A stretch of DNA of 12,201 nt from Coprococcus_A sp051877705 (GTDB lineage: Bacteria; Bacillota; Clostridia; Lachnospirales; Lachnospiraceae). The stretch's first letter is position 1. Each line of letters begins with the position of its first letter. Location: positions 1 through 12,201 of the forward strand of contig JBJEJD010000136.1 of the NCBI GenBank assembly GCA_051877705.1, in the 5' to 3' direction. The notes under the pieces are model-generated. The model saw only the letters and a program-made list of their open reading frames with translations, searched no databases and was not told the DNA's origin. Below, piece after piece: positions 1-7,168 of this stretch. The translations under genes were made by a program, and so were the position numbers.

Positions 1-164
1 GCATCCTGCGGCTGAACGACACACCAGCTGTGAACATTGATGGTGACCGCATTGACCCCGTAGTATTTCATGATACGTACGTCCTCCAGCCAGACTTCCT
101 CAGGCCATTGTTCAGGACAATAATCTCCGCCATACAGTATCCCGTTAAATCCAGTGATTGCCAT
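1..164 (-). CDS. GH42 beta-galactosidase, N-terminal fragment (cut by window edge)
   Basis: Only the first 54 codons are in the window; the gene continues past position 1. The translation begins MAITGFNGILYGGDYCPEQW and continues with PEEVWLEDVRIMKYYGVN, then a segment ending SWCVVQPQD. This matches the N-terminal start of the glycoside hydrolase 42 barrel, whose family hallmark is YGGDYNPEQWPEEVW followed by a helix ending in GVN and a strand with a W-x-x-x-x-P pattern. Known members hydrolyse terminal beta-galactosides in the cytoplasm. The catalytic glutamates lie beyond the edge and cannot be checked. The start ATG is preceded by an AGGAGGG site (173-179) about 8 nt away. It begins 16 nt after the stop of the solute-binding protein gene, so it is inferred to be the last visible gene of that sugar-import operon. 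A cysteine replaces the usual asparagine in the GGDYN signature. Confidence 0.88.
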   Translation of the reverse strand, partial: MAITGFNGILYGGDYCPEQWPEEVWLEDVRIMKYYGVNAVTINVHSWCVVQPQD

Positions 165-180
165 CGCCGTTTCCCTCCTG

Positions 181-1482
181 TTAATTTTCCTTTAATTCAT
201 CCCATTTTTCCTGGAATTCCTGCAGTACGCCTTCTTCATCCACTTCACCGGCAAAATATTTCTGGATAGTGCCGCCGAATTCTGTTGTGACACCGTCAGG
301 ATATTTTGTCCATTCCCATCCGGCTGCTTTTCCTTCGGCAAGATATTCCTGTATGCCTACACCGATCGGTCCCACTGTTTCTGCATCAGCTTCGATGGTA
401 GAAAGGCCCGGAATAAATCCGAATTCTTCTGTCAGATATCTCTTGCCGGTTTCAGATGATACCAGCCAGTTCAGGAATTCCTTGGCAGCATCCTTGGAGG
501 CGGAATTCTTATTGACACACCAGTAGGTGGATACAGACGCATAAATCTTGTCATTGAGTTCTGAATCATCATTGATCGGCATCGGCATGATACCCACATT
601 CATTTCAGGATCCACCTCATCAATCATCGGCTGATAACCGTTAAGGCCCATAATCATAGCCACGTCACCGTTGGCAAAATCAGATACGACTGTGCTGAAA
701 TCTGTAATCAGAGGATCGGCAATAACGTGCTCTTTCATCAGCTTCACCAGGTTCATCCAGTCTTTGTAAAGATCATTATCCGTAATTGTCTGTGTACCGT
801 CATTTAAGCCGGCGATGAACTGATCTGTATCCTCCTGCTGTGCCATCGGAATATTGGCAAGGAATGTCCCGTTTGGATACCACTCCGCACCGTTAATGGC
901 CAATACTTCATAACCTGCTGCTTCCAGCTTTTGCACTGCTTCTGTAAGGGCAGTCAGAGTTGTCGGCACTTCTGTAATGCCTGCTGCTTCAAAATAATCT
1001 TTGTTATACAGGAAGCCATAACCCTCAAGATAGAGCGGTAAACCATAGATGCTGCCATCCTTGCTGATGCCGTCCTTTGTGAATTCCAGCATATCTCCTA
1101 CCCATGACTGGTCTGACAGGTCCTCCAGATAATCCATCCAGAGCTCCATCTTGGCAAACCCTTCATTATTAAAAATATCAGGGGCTTCTTCACTGGCAAA
1201 TCTTGTCTTTAATACAGTCTCGTATTCATCAGAAATAACACTTTCAATCTGCAGATCCACATCCGGATGCTCTGCCATATATTCCTCTGCCATGGCATTC
1301 ATCTGATCGGACAATTCTGTCTTGAACTGCAGAACCTTAACTGTCACCTTTTCACCGGATGCCTGTGCTGCATTTTCCCCTGCTGCCGCCGTCTCTCCGG
1401 TACTGCCGCCTGCGGATGAACCGCATGCCGCCAGTAAAAGGCTGATTCCCAGAACCGCTGCTAATACATTTCTCTTCTTCAT
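181..1482 (-). CDS. CUT1 ABC transporter sugar-binding lipoprotein
   Basis: Extracellular solute-binding protein of a carbohydrate ABC importer (SBP_bac_1/8 type), 433 aa, normal for the family. The N-terminus is a lipoprotein signal peptide: MKKR, a hydrophobic stretch, then lipobox LAAC with the lipid-modified Cys at residue 20, followed by a Gly/Ser/Ala-rich linker to about residue 45. The mature part carries family-like elements, including FNNEGFAKMELWMDYLEDL, the hinge-region FANGDVAMIMGLNGY and a C-terminal segment ending QEFQEKWDELKEN. The longer in-frame start at 1554 was rejected: it would read into the upstream permease gene and put 24 charged residues before the signal peptide, while ATG 1482 has a GAGGAGG site just upstream. 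It follows the MalG-like permease by 55 nt and precedes the GH42 gene by 16 nt. The ligand is not readable from sequence; the GH42 neighbour suggests a galactoside. Confidence 0.95.
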   Translation of the reverse strand: MKKRNVLAAVLGISLLLAACGSSAGGSTGETAAAGENAAQASGEKVTVKVLQFKTELSDQMNAMAEEYMAEHPDVDLQIESVISDEYETVLKTRFASEEAPDIFNNEGFAKMELWMDYLEDLSDQSWVGDMLEFTKDGISKDGSIYGLPLYLEGYGFLYNKDYFEAAGITEVPTTLTALTEAVQKLEAAGYEVLAINGAEWYPNGTFLANIPMAQQEDTDQFIAGLNDGTQTITDNDLYKDWMNLVKLMKEHVIADPLITDFSTVVSDFANGDVAMIMGLNGYQPMIDEVDPEMNVGIMPMPINDDSELNDKIYASVSTYWCVNKNSASKDAAKEFLNWLVSSETGKRYLTEEFGFIPGLSTIEADAETVGPIGVGIQEYLAEGKAAGWEWTKYPDGVTTEFGGTIQKYFAGEVDEEGVLQEFQEKWDELKEN

Positions 1483-1494
1483 CTTTTTCCTCCT

Positions 1495-1532
1495 CAATAT
1501 ATATTGTATATTAAATTGTTTCCAAGTGAAAC
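1495..1532 (-). promoter_or_regulatory. Intercistronic palindrome and small hairpin before the binding-protein gene
   Basis: The 55-nt gap between the MalG-like permease and the binding-protein gene holds two structures. A perfect 12-base palindrome CAATATATATTG (1495-1506) abuts the ribosome binding site. Just upstream in the transcript is a 5-bp stem GTTTC/GAAAC with a 5-nt loop (1518-1532). Such gaps often hold mRNA-stabilising or processing elements that let the binding protein be made in excess over the permeases; that role here is inference. No sigma-70 promoter was recognised in the gap. Confidence 0.3.
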
Positions 1533-1537
1533 CTTGA

Positions 1538-2359
1538 TCATCCCTTGACCGCACCGGTCACCATTCCCTCGACAATATATTTCTGAAGGAAAATAAATAC
1601 AAGGGCAGCCGGTACGATCGCCATCACCAGTGCAGGAAGAGCCAGATCCCATTTCATCACGTACTGACCAAAGAATGCATTGATGGCAATTGGAATCGTC
1701 TGCAGACTCTTGCTTGACAAAACAAGCTGAGGCAGCAGGAAATCGTTCCAGAACCAGAAGGTATTGATGGTGATTGCCGTAAATATGATCGGACGAAGGA
1801 GCGGAAAAATTATTTTCCAAAACATGTAAAACAATGTACCGCCGTCCATGACAGCCGCCTCCTCCACTTCCTTCGGTATCCCCTGTATAAATCCCCTGAA
1901 CAGGAATATGGTAAACGGAAGGCCCATTCCCCAGTAAGTCAGTATCACACCAAAAAGAGAATTGGTAAGATGCATAAAGCTAAGAACCTTCACCAGGGGG
2001 ATCATAATAACCTGAAACGGAATGATCAGGCCCGTCATGAAAAGCAAACCGATCCATTTGTTGAATCTGGTCGAAAACCTTTCCAGACGATAGGCCGCCA
2101 TAGCGGACACCACCGTTACGCCCAGATTACTAAGTACTGTCACAAATAACGAGTTGCCAAAAACCCTGACATAATTCAGCTGTGAATAGGCCTTTGCATA
2201 ATTCTCCAGATGGATCTGTTCCGGCCAGCTCAGAACATCCTTTAAAAGCTCTCCGTTATCCTTAAAGGAATTGAGGATAACCAGATAGAACGGGGACAGG
2301 AATAAAATCACACATACAGCAATGATCAATGTCAGTAGTCCTTTATGTTTTATCTTCAT
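1538..2359 (-). CDS. CUT1 ABC transporter permease, MalG-like
   Basis: Inner-membrane permease of a carbohydrate ABC importer, 273 aa, typical length for a MalG-type subunit. Hydrophobic segments include about residues 10-29, 68-90, 103-123, 135-155, 184-204 and 240-258. The EAA loop that docks the ATPase is clear: EEAAVMDGG at about 166-173, then I-I-F-P-L about 12 residues later. The C-terminus GMVTGAVKG is characteristic of MalG-type permeases. The start ATG overlaps the stop of the upstream MalF-like permease in an ATGA (2356-2359), so the pair is very likely translationally coupled. It forms a heterodimeric channel with that protein. No nucleotide-binding subunit is encoded in the window; a shared MsiK-type ATPase elsewhere is the usual solution for CUT1 systems and is inferred here. 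Confidence 0.95.
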   Translation of the reverse strand: MKIKHKGLLTLIIAVCVILFLSPFYLVILNSFKDNGELLKDVLSWPEQIHLENYAKAYSQLNYVRVFGNSLFVTVLSNLGVTVVSAMAAYRLERFSTRFNKWIGLLFMTGLIIPFQVIMIPLVKVLSFMHLTNSLFGVILTYWGMGLPFTIFLFRGFIQGIPKEVEEAAVMDGGTLFYMFWKIIFPLLRPIIFTAITINTFWFWNDFLLPQLVLSSKSLQTIPIAINAFFGQYVMKWDLALPALVMAIVPAALVFIFLQKYIVEGMVTGAVKG

Positions 2360-3237
2360 TCTTCTTCCGTCTCCTTTCTGTTATTCAGATAAACCTGAAG
2401 CGCTGATATAATAATGACCACACAGAAAAACAGGATGGATTTTGCCGAACCATATCCATAATTGTTCTTTTCAAATGCCTCGTGGTAAATATTGATTGCC
2501 AGAGACTCCGTGGATTTATACGGTCCTCCCTGTGTCAGGGAGAATGGCAGATCAAATGTCACAAGGCTCTTGCTGATCGTCCAGAAAAAACAGATCAGGA
2601 ACGACGATTTCAGATACGGGAAAATAATATACCGGATCAGCTGATGGTTCTTTGCGCCATCCATATAGGCGGATTCTATGACCGTATCCGGCACGCTTAA
2701 AATTCCCGCCACATAGACCAGCATGACATATCCCGCCATCTGCCATACACTGACAATAACAATGCCCCAGAAAGCAGTTGCCGGTGTTCCAAGCCATGAC
2801 AGCTGCAGGAATTTGATCCCTGTCAGCTCTCCGAGAGCAGGAAATCCTTTAGTAAAGATAAATTTCCAGATAAAGCCGAGGACAATACCACTCAATATAT
2901 TCGGCAGAACCAGTGACGCCCTGAAGAAGGAGCTGCCCCTGATCTTACTCGTAAGAGCCAGCGCAAACAGAAGACCGATGCCATTGGCCAGCACTGTAAC
3001 CGCCACCGTATTCTTTATGGTGTAGATAAACGAATTAATGAAATCCTTATCTCCAAATGCCTTCAGATAATTACTCAGACCGATCCACTGAAAATTGTTC
3101 GACACACCGTTCCATTTTGAAAATGAAGTCACGACACTGAACAGAAACGGTACGATAACAAAAGTTAAAAACAGTATGACTGCAGGTGCTATGAAAATCA
3201 GCTGATTCATCCACCTTGTCCTGGTACTCTCTTTCAT
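2356..3237 (-). CDS. CUT1 ABC transporter permease, MalF-like
   Basis: First gene of the sugar-import operon, 293 aa, usual size for MalF/UgpA-type permeases of Gram-positive bacteria. The N-terminus is basic and cytoplasmic, then a hydrophobic segment at about 12-36; further segments lie near 70-95, 107-127, 155-180, 211-230 and 263-285. The EAA loop is present as ESAYMDGAKNHQLIRYIIFP (188-207), with the conserved D and G at 193-194 and proline at 207. The FDLPFSLTQGGP stretch matches the family pattern FD-x-x-x-x-LT-x-GGP near the last membrane segments. ATG 3237 is preceded by a GGGAGGA site at about 7 nt. It ends inside the start of the MalG-like gene (4-nt overlap). It is divergently transcribed from the sensor kinase gene across a roughly 200-nt intergenic region. 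Confidence 0.95.
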   Translation of the reverse strand: MKESTRTRWMNQLIFIAPAVILFLTFVIVPFLFSVVTSFSKWNGVSNNFQWIGLSNYLKAFGDKDFINSFIYTIKNTVAVTVLANGIGLLFALALTSKIRGSSFFRASLVLPNILSGIVLGFIWKFIFTKGFPALGELTGIKFLQLSWLGTPATAFWGIVIVSVWQMAGYVMLVYVAGILSVPDTVIESAYMDGAKNHQLIRYIIFPYLKSSFLICFFWTISKSLVTFDLPFSLTQGGPYKSTESLAINIYHEAFEKNNYGYGSAKSILFFCVVIIISALQVYLNNRKETEEE

Positions 3238-3285
3238 TCGCTTTTCCTCCCGATATTAAATTAAAACCGACTGTTTAATATCATT

Positions 3286-3314
3286 ATTATAGAAAAAACG
3301 ACACATCTCCACTA
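3286..3314 (-). promoter_or_regulatory. Promoter of the sugar-import operon (weak -35, likely activator-dependent)
   Basis: Read on the minus strand, a consensus -10 TATAAT (3286-3291) lies 17 nt from a poor -35, TAGTGG (3309-3314). Transcription would start near 3279, giving a leader of about 40 nt to ATG 3237. A good -10 with a poor -35 is what is expected of a promoter that needs an activator. The AraC-type response regulator encoded divergently is the obvious candidate; this is inference. Confidence 0.6.
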
Positions 3315-3339
3315 CCCATTTATTTGATTTGAAAGTGGA
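3308..3339. promoter_or_regulatory. Inverted repeat over the operon -35, candidate response-regulator site
   Basis: TCCAC (3308-3312) and GTGGA (3335-3339) form an inverted repeat separated by 22 nt. The left half lies on the weak -35 of the transporter operon and the right half lies upstream of it, between the two divergent promoters. The arms are only 5 bp, so chance occurrence is possible; the position is what makes it a candidate operator for the neighbouring AraC-type regulator. Confidence 0.3.
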
Positions 3340-3367
3340 CAATTTTGTTCTATCTCCCATTTAATGG

Positions 3368-3396
3368 TTGTCTCAAAATCCGGCAAAAGCTATAAT
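3368..3396 (+). promoter_or_regulatory. Promoter of the kinase/response-regulator operon
   Basis: TTGTCT (3368-3373), a 17-nt spacer and a perfect TATAAT (3391-3396) form a sigma-70-type promoter with a start point near 3403. It lies downstream of the first in-frame ATG at 3364 and so supports translation starting at 3436, where an AGGAGGG site (3419-3425) is 10 nt upstream. A weaker alternative, TTGAAA with TATCTC just upstream, is also visible. Confidence 0.65.
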
Positions 3397-3435
3397 AAAA
3401 ACAGAATTAATTTCACACAGGAGGGAATCAGCATT

Positions 3436-5205
3436 ATGAAATTATTCAATGGAAGTATCCGCAGACAGCTTACCATCATTCTTATTATCATCGCTATCCT
3501 TCCGCTGTCCATAGCAATGATCATTACCTATATCAGTTCAAGAAATTTTTTTAATAAAGAAGCGCTGGCACACAACCAGAATCTGATGTATCAGTATCAA
3601 TATAATGTGAATACCTATCTCTCAGATATCCGTGAAGCACTTTATTACCCATACAGCAATTCACAGGTTTATTCCTTTTTGACACAGAAAAACAGCCATC
3701 AGTATTCTGCTTATACATTAATGTCCTCTTTCATGTGGTCCATCGCCGGATTATCAGATGATATTACCTCCATTCGTCTGGAAAGTCATGTCAAACAATG
3801 TGAATATATATATGAAAATACCCACCTGTCCATCAACAAATTAAAAGACTCTGCCGGTTCAGCCATGACAGAATCAAAGGCCTGCATCATTCCCACCCAT
3901 GATCATCAGATTTTTACTTTATTCTATGCTTTTAACAGCATACCCCAAAATGAATATATAGGCACCATCACCATTGATGTGAATCTGAATACACTCAGGC
4001 AGCTTTCCTCCCAGATGATCAACTCTCCCGATGAGATACTTTATCTGGTGGACCGGACAAGTCATGCCATCATCTACAGTACAGATGAATCCCTCACCGG
4101 ACAGACTGCCGGTACAGAACTTATGGAGGCTATTGAAAAAATAACCGGAAGCAGCGGATATTTTACCTGTCAATTACTACAGGGAAACTCCATTCTGTTT
4201 TATGAAACAGTTAATTGTCTGGACTCCCAGTGGCTGATATTAAAAGCCCTGCCTGTGTCATCGCTGTACAGCAGCATCCGGCATATTATTGACATTTACC
4301 TGATGACATATTTTGTTTTCCTGCTGCTGTCCATCCTTCTGATCAGAAGACTGTCCGCCCATTTTACGGACCCGCTGATCCAGCTGACCCGGCAGATGAA
4401 GGAGATCAAATACGGGGAGCCTTACACTCCACTGGAGTTTCACCGTGATGACGAGATTCAGGTGTTAAATCAGTCCTTCCAGTCCATGCTTGAAACAATC
4501 AACGCCCTCACCATTCAGAAATATGAGTTGAAGCTGTCCAACAAGAACGCCAAACTCCGCATGCTCCAGGCACAGCTGAATCCTCATTTTATGAACAATG
4601 CTCTGCAGTCCCTCGGTACACTGGCATTAAAAAAGCAGGCACCGGAGCTGTATTCCCTGATAACCTCATTATCTCTGATGATGAATTATGCCATGGACAT
4701 CAATACCTCCCTGATCACACTGGACAAGGAATTTGAATATGCGGAAAATTATCTGATCTTCCAACAGCAGCGTTTCGGCGAGACCTTACATTACCGGCTT
4801 GATCCTTCACCTGAAACCCTGTCCCTGGAGGTTCCAAAAATGATCCTGCAGCCCATCATTGAAAACTATTTTAAACACGGTTTTATAAAAAGGCCGGAGG
4901 GCTATAAGGTTGAGGCCGAATCCTTTTTATCAGACCATCATCTGATCATTGTTGTCAGAAATAATGGTGAATCCATTCCTGAGCCGGATCTGGAAAAACT
5001 GAGAAAAAATCTTGATCATGCGAAAAACTTTGATAATGATGAAAATGCCTTCGGTATCGGGCTTTTTAACATTCAGTCCCGTATGAACCTTTACTATAAT
5101 AATAGCGCCAGTATCTTCATCCGCAATCTGACCCCTTACGGGATAGAGATACGCATCAAGTTGAATTTGGAGGAAAAAATATCAGATGAAAGCTTTGATT
5201 ATTGA
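3436..5205 (+). CDS. YesM-type sensor histidine kinase
   Basis: Membrane sensor kinase, 589 aa, typical for the YesM family (His_kinase PF06580). Order: basic N-terminus; TM1 about 12-34; extracytoplasmic sensor about 35-283, probably Cache-like; TM2 about 284-303; HAMP-like linker about 304-360; then the kinase core. The phosphoacceptor motif is QLNPHFMNNALQSL with His384; the family more often has NPHFLYNTL. The ATP-binding domain shows an N-box LQPIIENYFKHG (Asn477) and a glycine box FGIGLFNIQSRM (540-542). ATG 3436 is preferred over 3364 because of the promoter and AGGAGGG site between them. The last 20 nt overlap the response-regulator gene, so the two are co-translated. The kinase is inferred to sense an external sugar, directly or through the binding protein, and phosphorylate the regulator that switches on the divergent transporter operon. 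Confidence 0.94.
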   Translation: MKLFNGSIRRQLTIILIIIAILPLSIAMIITYISSRNFFNKEALAHNQNLMYQYQYNVNTYLSDIREALYYPYSNSQVYSFLTQKNSHQYSAYTLMSSFMWSIAGLSDDITSIRLESHVKQCEYIYENTHLSINKLKDSAGSAMTESKACIIPTHDHQIFTLFYAFNSIPQNEYIGTITIDVNLNTLRQLSSQMINSPDEILYLVDRTSHAIIYSTDESLTGQTAGTELMEAIEKITGSSGYFTCQLLQGNSILFYETVNCLDSQWLILKALPVSSLYSSIRHIIDIYLMTYFVFLLLSILLIRRLSAHFTDPLIQLTRQMKEIKYGEPYTPLEFHRDDEIQVLNQSFQSMLETINALTIQKYELKLSNKNAKLRMLQAQLNPHFMNNALQSLGTLALKKQAPELYSLITSLSLMMNYAMDINTSLITLDKEFEYAENYLIFQQQRFGETLHYRLDPSPETLSLEVPKMILQPIIENYFKHGFIKRPEGYKVEAESFLSDHHLIIVVRNNGESIPEPDLEKLRKNLDHAKNFDNDENAFGIGLFNIQSRMNLYYNNSASIFIRNLTPYGIEIRIKLNLEEKISDESFDY

Positions 5206-5938
5206 TGATGAGAAACCTGTAAGAGACGCCATCCAGCTGCTTGTTGACTGGAAAGCCTATAATATTGATACGATTTATGAAGCCGAGGACGGTCACGCGG
5301 CCATTCGTATCATTCAGGAAAATCACCCCGAACTGATCCTGACAGATATCCGAATGCCTGTAACCGGTGGAATTCAGCTGATGGACTGGCTCTATCACAA
5401 TTCCGCCTCCAGCAAAGTAATCGCCATCAGCGGTTACACTGATTACGAGTATGTCCGCCAGATTTTTCTGCAGGGCGGCGTAGATTACATTCTGAAGCCC
5501 ATCCAGCCTCAGAAACTTTATGATGCCCTCAAAAAGGCTGTTTCTGAAATAGAAAAAGAAAAGCTCCGGCAACCATCTGCCAGAGCCACTGAACCTGATA
5601 TTCCCGGTGATTCCATTTATTATCAGATCAAATACTATATTGACGACAACTATCATAATAAAAATCTTTCCCTCAGCCAGATTGCTTCTGTTTTCCACAT
5701 AAGCGACGCCCATTTATCAAGATATTTCAAAAAACTGTTCGGAATCAACTTGGTACAATACATAAAAAATGTACGCATCAGCCATGCAAAAAAACATCTG
5801 ATACACTCTTCAAAAAAGATATCCGAGATTGCCCGTCTGGTGGGATATGATGACGAAAAATATTTTGCCCGTGTATTCAAGGAACAGGAAAATATGTCTG
5901 CCAATGACTACCGGCAGAAATACAAAACCAACGACTGA
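5186..5938 (+). CDS. YesN-type response regulator (REC plus AraC HTH)
   Basis: Cytoplasmic DNA-binding response regulator, 250 aa, on the short side of a family in which many members have a longer linker. The REC domain covers about 1-120: acidic pocket Asp7/Asp8, phosphoacceptor Asp54 in LTDIRMP, Ser82 in AISGY and Lys104 in ILKP. A linker (about 121-145) leads to an AraC-type double helix-turn-helix at about 148-249. Its first HTH is around LSLSQIASVFHISDAHLSRYF and its second around ISEIARLVGYDDEKYFARVFK, ending in a typical P-like-position motif MSANDYRQKY. A GGAGG site about 12 nt before ATG 5186 lies inside the kinase gene, giving a 20-nt overlap. It is the likely activator of the divergent sugar-import operon and possibly autoregulates. 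Downstream it converges on the HAD gene with an 8-nt gap. Confidence 0.94.
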   Translation: MKALIIDDEKPVRDAIQLLVDWKAYNIDTIYEAEDGHAAIRIIQENHPELILTDIRMPVTGGIQLMDWLYHNSASSKVIAISGYTDYEYVRQIFLQGGVDYILKPIQPQKLYDALKKAVSEIEKEKLRQPSARATEPDIPGDSIYYQIKYYIDDNYHNKNLSLSQIASVFHISDAHLSRYFKKLFGINLVQYIKNVRISHAKKHLIHSSKKISEIARLVGYDDEKYFARVFKEQENMSANDYRQKYKTND

Positions 5939-5943
5939 TTACC

Positions 5944-5965
5944 GGATCAGCTATTCAGCTGATCC
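5944..5965. terminator. Hairpin at the convergent gene ends, possible weak bidirectional terminator
   Basis: A perfect 8-bp stem GGATCAGC/GCTGATCC with a 6-nt loop TATTCA lies across the 3' end of the HAD gene, just after the response-regulator stop at 5938. It is placed where a shared terminator would be expected, but neither strand has a run of T after the stem, so it does not meet the intrinsic-terminator standard. It may instead slow polymerase or protect 3' ends. Confidence 0.35.
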
Positions 5966-6558
5966 AGCACCTCTTTAAGCTTCCCGATATCCCTGTCCGC
6001 AAAGCAGTACCCATCCATACCGCACGCCTTTGCCCCATCGATGTTTAACTGCAGGTCGTCTATAAAAAAGCATTCTTCCGGCTTCAGACCAAATTTCCCA
6101 AAAAAACGCTCATAAATCTCTTTTTGAGGTTTAATACATTTCTCTTCGGCTGAAAACAAAATACCATCAAAAAAATCCAGTGCCGGAAGATATTCTTTAT
6201 AGCAGGCAGGCAGCCGCATGGACGCATTGGAACAGAGATAAATGCCATACCCTTTGGCCTTCAGCTCTCTGACCACAGCTTCCATCTCATAATTCGTCTT
6301 CATATTATAGAGATGCCAGTCCCGCATGCATAGCCGCACCGCCTCATGCAGCCGTTCCGGAAGCCTTTCGCAGATCTGCTTCACAGCTTGCTCCTCACTG
6401 ATAACACCCATATCCAGATACACCCATTCCGGTGACAAAAACAGACTGTTAAAAATCACCCTTCTGTCATGTACATTTTCAATATAATGTTCACAGACTC
6501 TCATGCCGTCATAGGATACCAGTACATTGCCCATATCAAATACAATATTTTCGATCAT
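5947..6558 (-). CDS. HAD-superfamily phosphatase (YihX-like, HAD-IA)
   Basis: Predicted cytoplasmic phosphatase of 203 aa, full length for the subfamily. HAD motifs are in order. Motif I is IVFDMGNVLVSYD with nucleophile Asp8; position +2 is Gly10 rather than the usual Asp, as in the FDxGNV group that includes YihX-like sugar phosphatases. Motif II is YLCSNAS with Ser110, motif III is IKPQKEIYE with Lys143, and motif IV is FFIDD with Asp167/Asp168. The segment between motifs I and II is a helical cap. Substrates in this group are small phosphorylated sugars or related compounds; the sequence does not define which. ATG 6558 has a TGGAGG site 6 nt upstream. It is divergent from the MarR gene and convergent with the response regulator, and has no evident operon partner, so a link to sugar use is only suggestive. 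Confidence 0.88.
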   Translation of the reverse strand: MIENIVFDMGNVLVSYDGMRVCEHYIENVHDRRVIFNSLFLSPEWVYLDMGVISEEQAVKQICERLPERLHEAVRLCMRDWHLYNMKTNYEMEAVVRELKAKGYGIYLCSNASMRLPACYKEYLPALDFFDGILFSAEEKCIKPQKEIYERFFGKFGLKPEECFFIDDLQLNIDGAKACGMDGYCFADRDIGKLKEVLDQLNS

Positions 6559-6619
6559 TCTATTCCTCCACTTTCTCTCTATTCCAATTTTTCTCTACCG
6601 CCCATTTTACACTATTCAT

Positions 6620-6638
6620 TTTCCAAAAGAAATGGAAA
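6620..6638. promoter_or_regulatory. Inverted repeat between the HAD and marR genes
   Basis: TTTCCA (6620-6625) and TGGAAA (6633-6638) form a 6-bp inverted repeat with a 7-nt spacer. It sits about 15 nt upstream of the MarR-gene -35 and in the presumed promoter area of the divergent HAD gene, for which I could not identify a convincing promoter (best: TAAAAT with a very weak -35). It could be an operator; the evidence is positional only. Confidence 0.25.
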
Positions 6639-6652
6639 TTCCTAAATTATCC

Positions 6653-6680
6653 TTGACTTTATTCTTAAAACTCTTATAAT
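6653..6680 (+). promoter_or_regulatory. Promoter of the marR-exporter pair
   Basis: TTGACT (6653-6658), a 16-nt spacer and a perfect TATAAT (6675-6680) make a strong sigma-70-type promoter, start point near 6687. The first in-frame ATG (6679) lies inside this -10 and therefore cannot be the start codon of the message made here. Confidence 0.75.
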
Positions 6681-6695
6681 GTTCTTTATCAAACA

Positions 6696-6709
6696 GTTCA
6701 AAAACGAAC
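6696..6709. promoter_or_regulatory. Candidate MarR operator just downstream of the start point
   Basis: GTTC (6696-6699), six nt, GAAC (6706-6709) form an inverted repeat, and a third GTTC lies at 6681-6684, so that TGTTC (6680-6684) and GAACA (6706-6710) also mirror each other. The block runs from the -10 edge to the ribosome binding site, where a MarR-type repressor commonly binds its own promoter. The arms are short and the assignment is inferred from position. Confidence 0.35.
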
Positions 6710-6726
6710 AAAAGGAGATGAATAGA

Positions 6727-7161
6727 ATGCTGGCACAATTCTGGGAACATCAATCAGCTTTTAAAAATCTGTATTCTCTTCATATTAATCCTCTTTGTCA
6801 GAAATATCATCTGACCCGAACTGAAATGGATATCCTGCTGTTTCTCGCCAACAATCCACAATTTGATACAGCAACGGATATTGTAGAACATAAGGGGCTG
6901 TCCAAATCCCATGTATCCACTTCCCTTCGTACTCTGGAAGATAAAGGATATCTGAAATCTTCCTATCATGGCCGGAACCGCAGAACAATTCACCTTGAAA
7001 TACTGGAAAACGCTCAACTCGTCGTAAGGGAAGGGCAGCAGGCTCAGTCGGACTATTATGCTATCCTTTTTAATAATTTTACCGATCAGGAAAAGGATAT
7101 ATTGATCAGAATGATCCGGAAAATGGCTGATAACGTACAGCAACATCTTGGAAAGGACTGA
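6727..7161 (+). CDS. MarR-family transcriptional regulator
   Basis: Small winged-helix regulator, 144 aa from the chosen start, normal for MarR proteins. After an N-terminal dimerisation helix (about 1-28) comes the DNA-binding fold: LTRTEMDILLFLANNP (29-44), the recognition helix in GLSKSHVSTSLRTLEDKGYL (57-76), and a basic wing HGRNRRTIHLEI (81-92). C-terminal helices (about 96-143) complete the dimer interface. Start choice: ATG 6679 is inside the -10; ATG 6718 overlaps the Shine-Dalgarno AAGGAG (6712-6717) with no spacing; ATG 6727 has it at 8-9 nt and is preferred. The exporter gene starts 7 nt after its stop, so the pair is an operon, and the regulator is inferred to control the exporter and itself in response to a small molecule. 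The ligand cannot be told from sequence. Confidence 0.9.
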   Translation: MLAQFWEHQSAFKNLYSLHINPLCQKYHLTRTEMDILLFLANNPQFDTATDIVEHKGLSKSHVSTSLRTLEDKGYLKSSYHGRNRRTIHLEILENAQLVVREGQQAQSDYYAILFNNFTDQEKDILIRMIRKMADNVQQHLGKD

Positions 7162-7168
7162 ATTAACC

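Noticed and set aside
30..269. Plus-strand open frame across the GH42 and binding-protein gene junction
   Set aside because: The minus strand carries recognisable GH42 and binding-protein ends with their own ribosome site in the same bases.
3364..3435. 24-codon N-terminal extension of the sensor kinase
   Set aside because: A promoter (-10 at 3391-3396) and an AGGAGGG site lie inside it, and the kinase proper starts in the usual way just before TM1 at 3436.
3238..3435. Possible riboswitch or structured leader in the divergent intergenic region
   Set aside because: Both leaders are only about 30-45 nt and contain no conserved aptamer-like pairing; ordinary promoters explain the region.
5156..5713. 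185-codon minus-strand open frame opposite the response regulator
   Set aside because: It is antisense to a clear REC-AraC gene, matches no family and has no ribosome binding site or operon context; it is a shadow of the real gene's codon use.
6679..6726. N-terminal extension of the MarR protein
   Set aside because: The ATG at 6679 is within the promoter -10 and the ATG at 6718 has no spacing from the Shine-Dalgarno.
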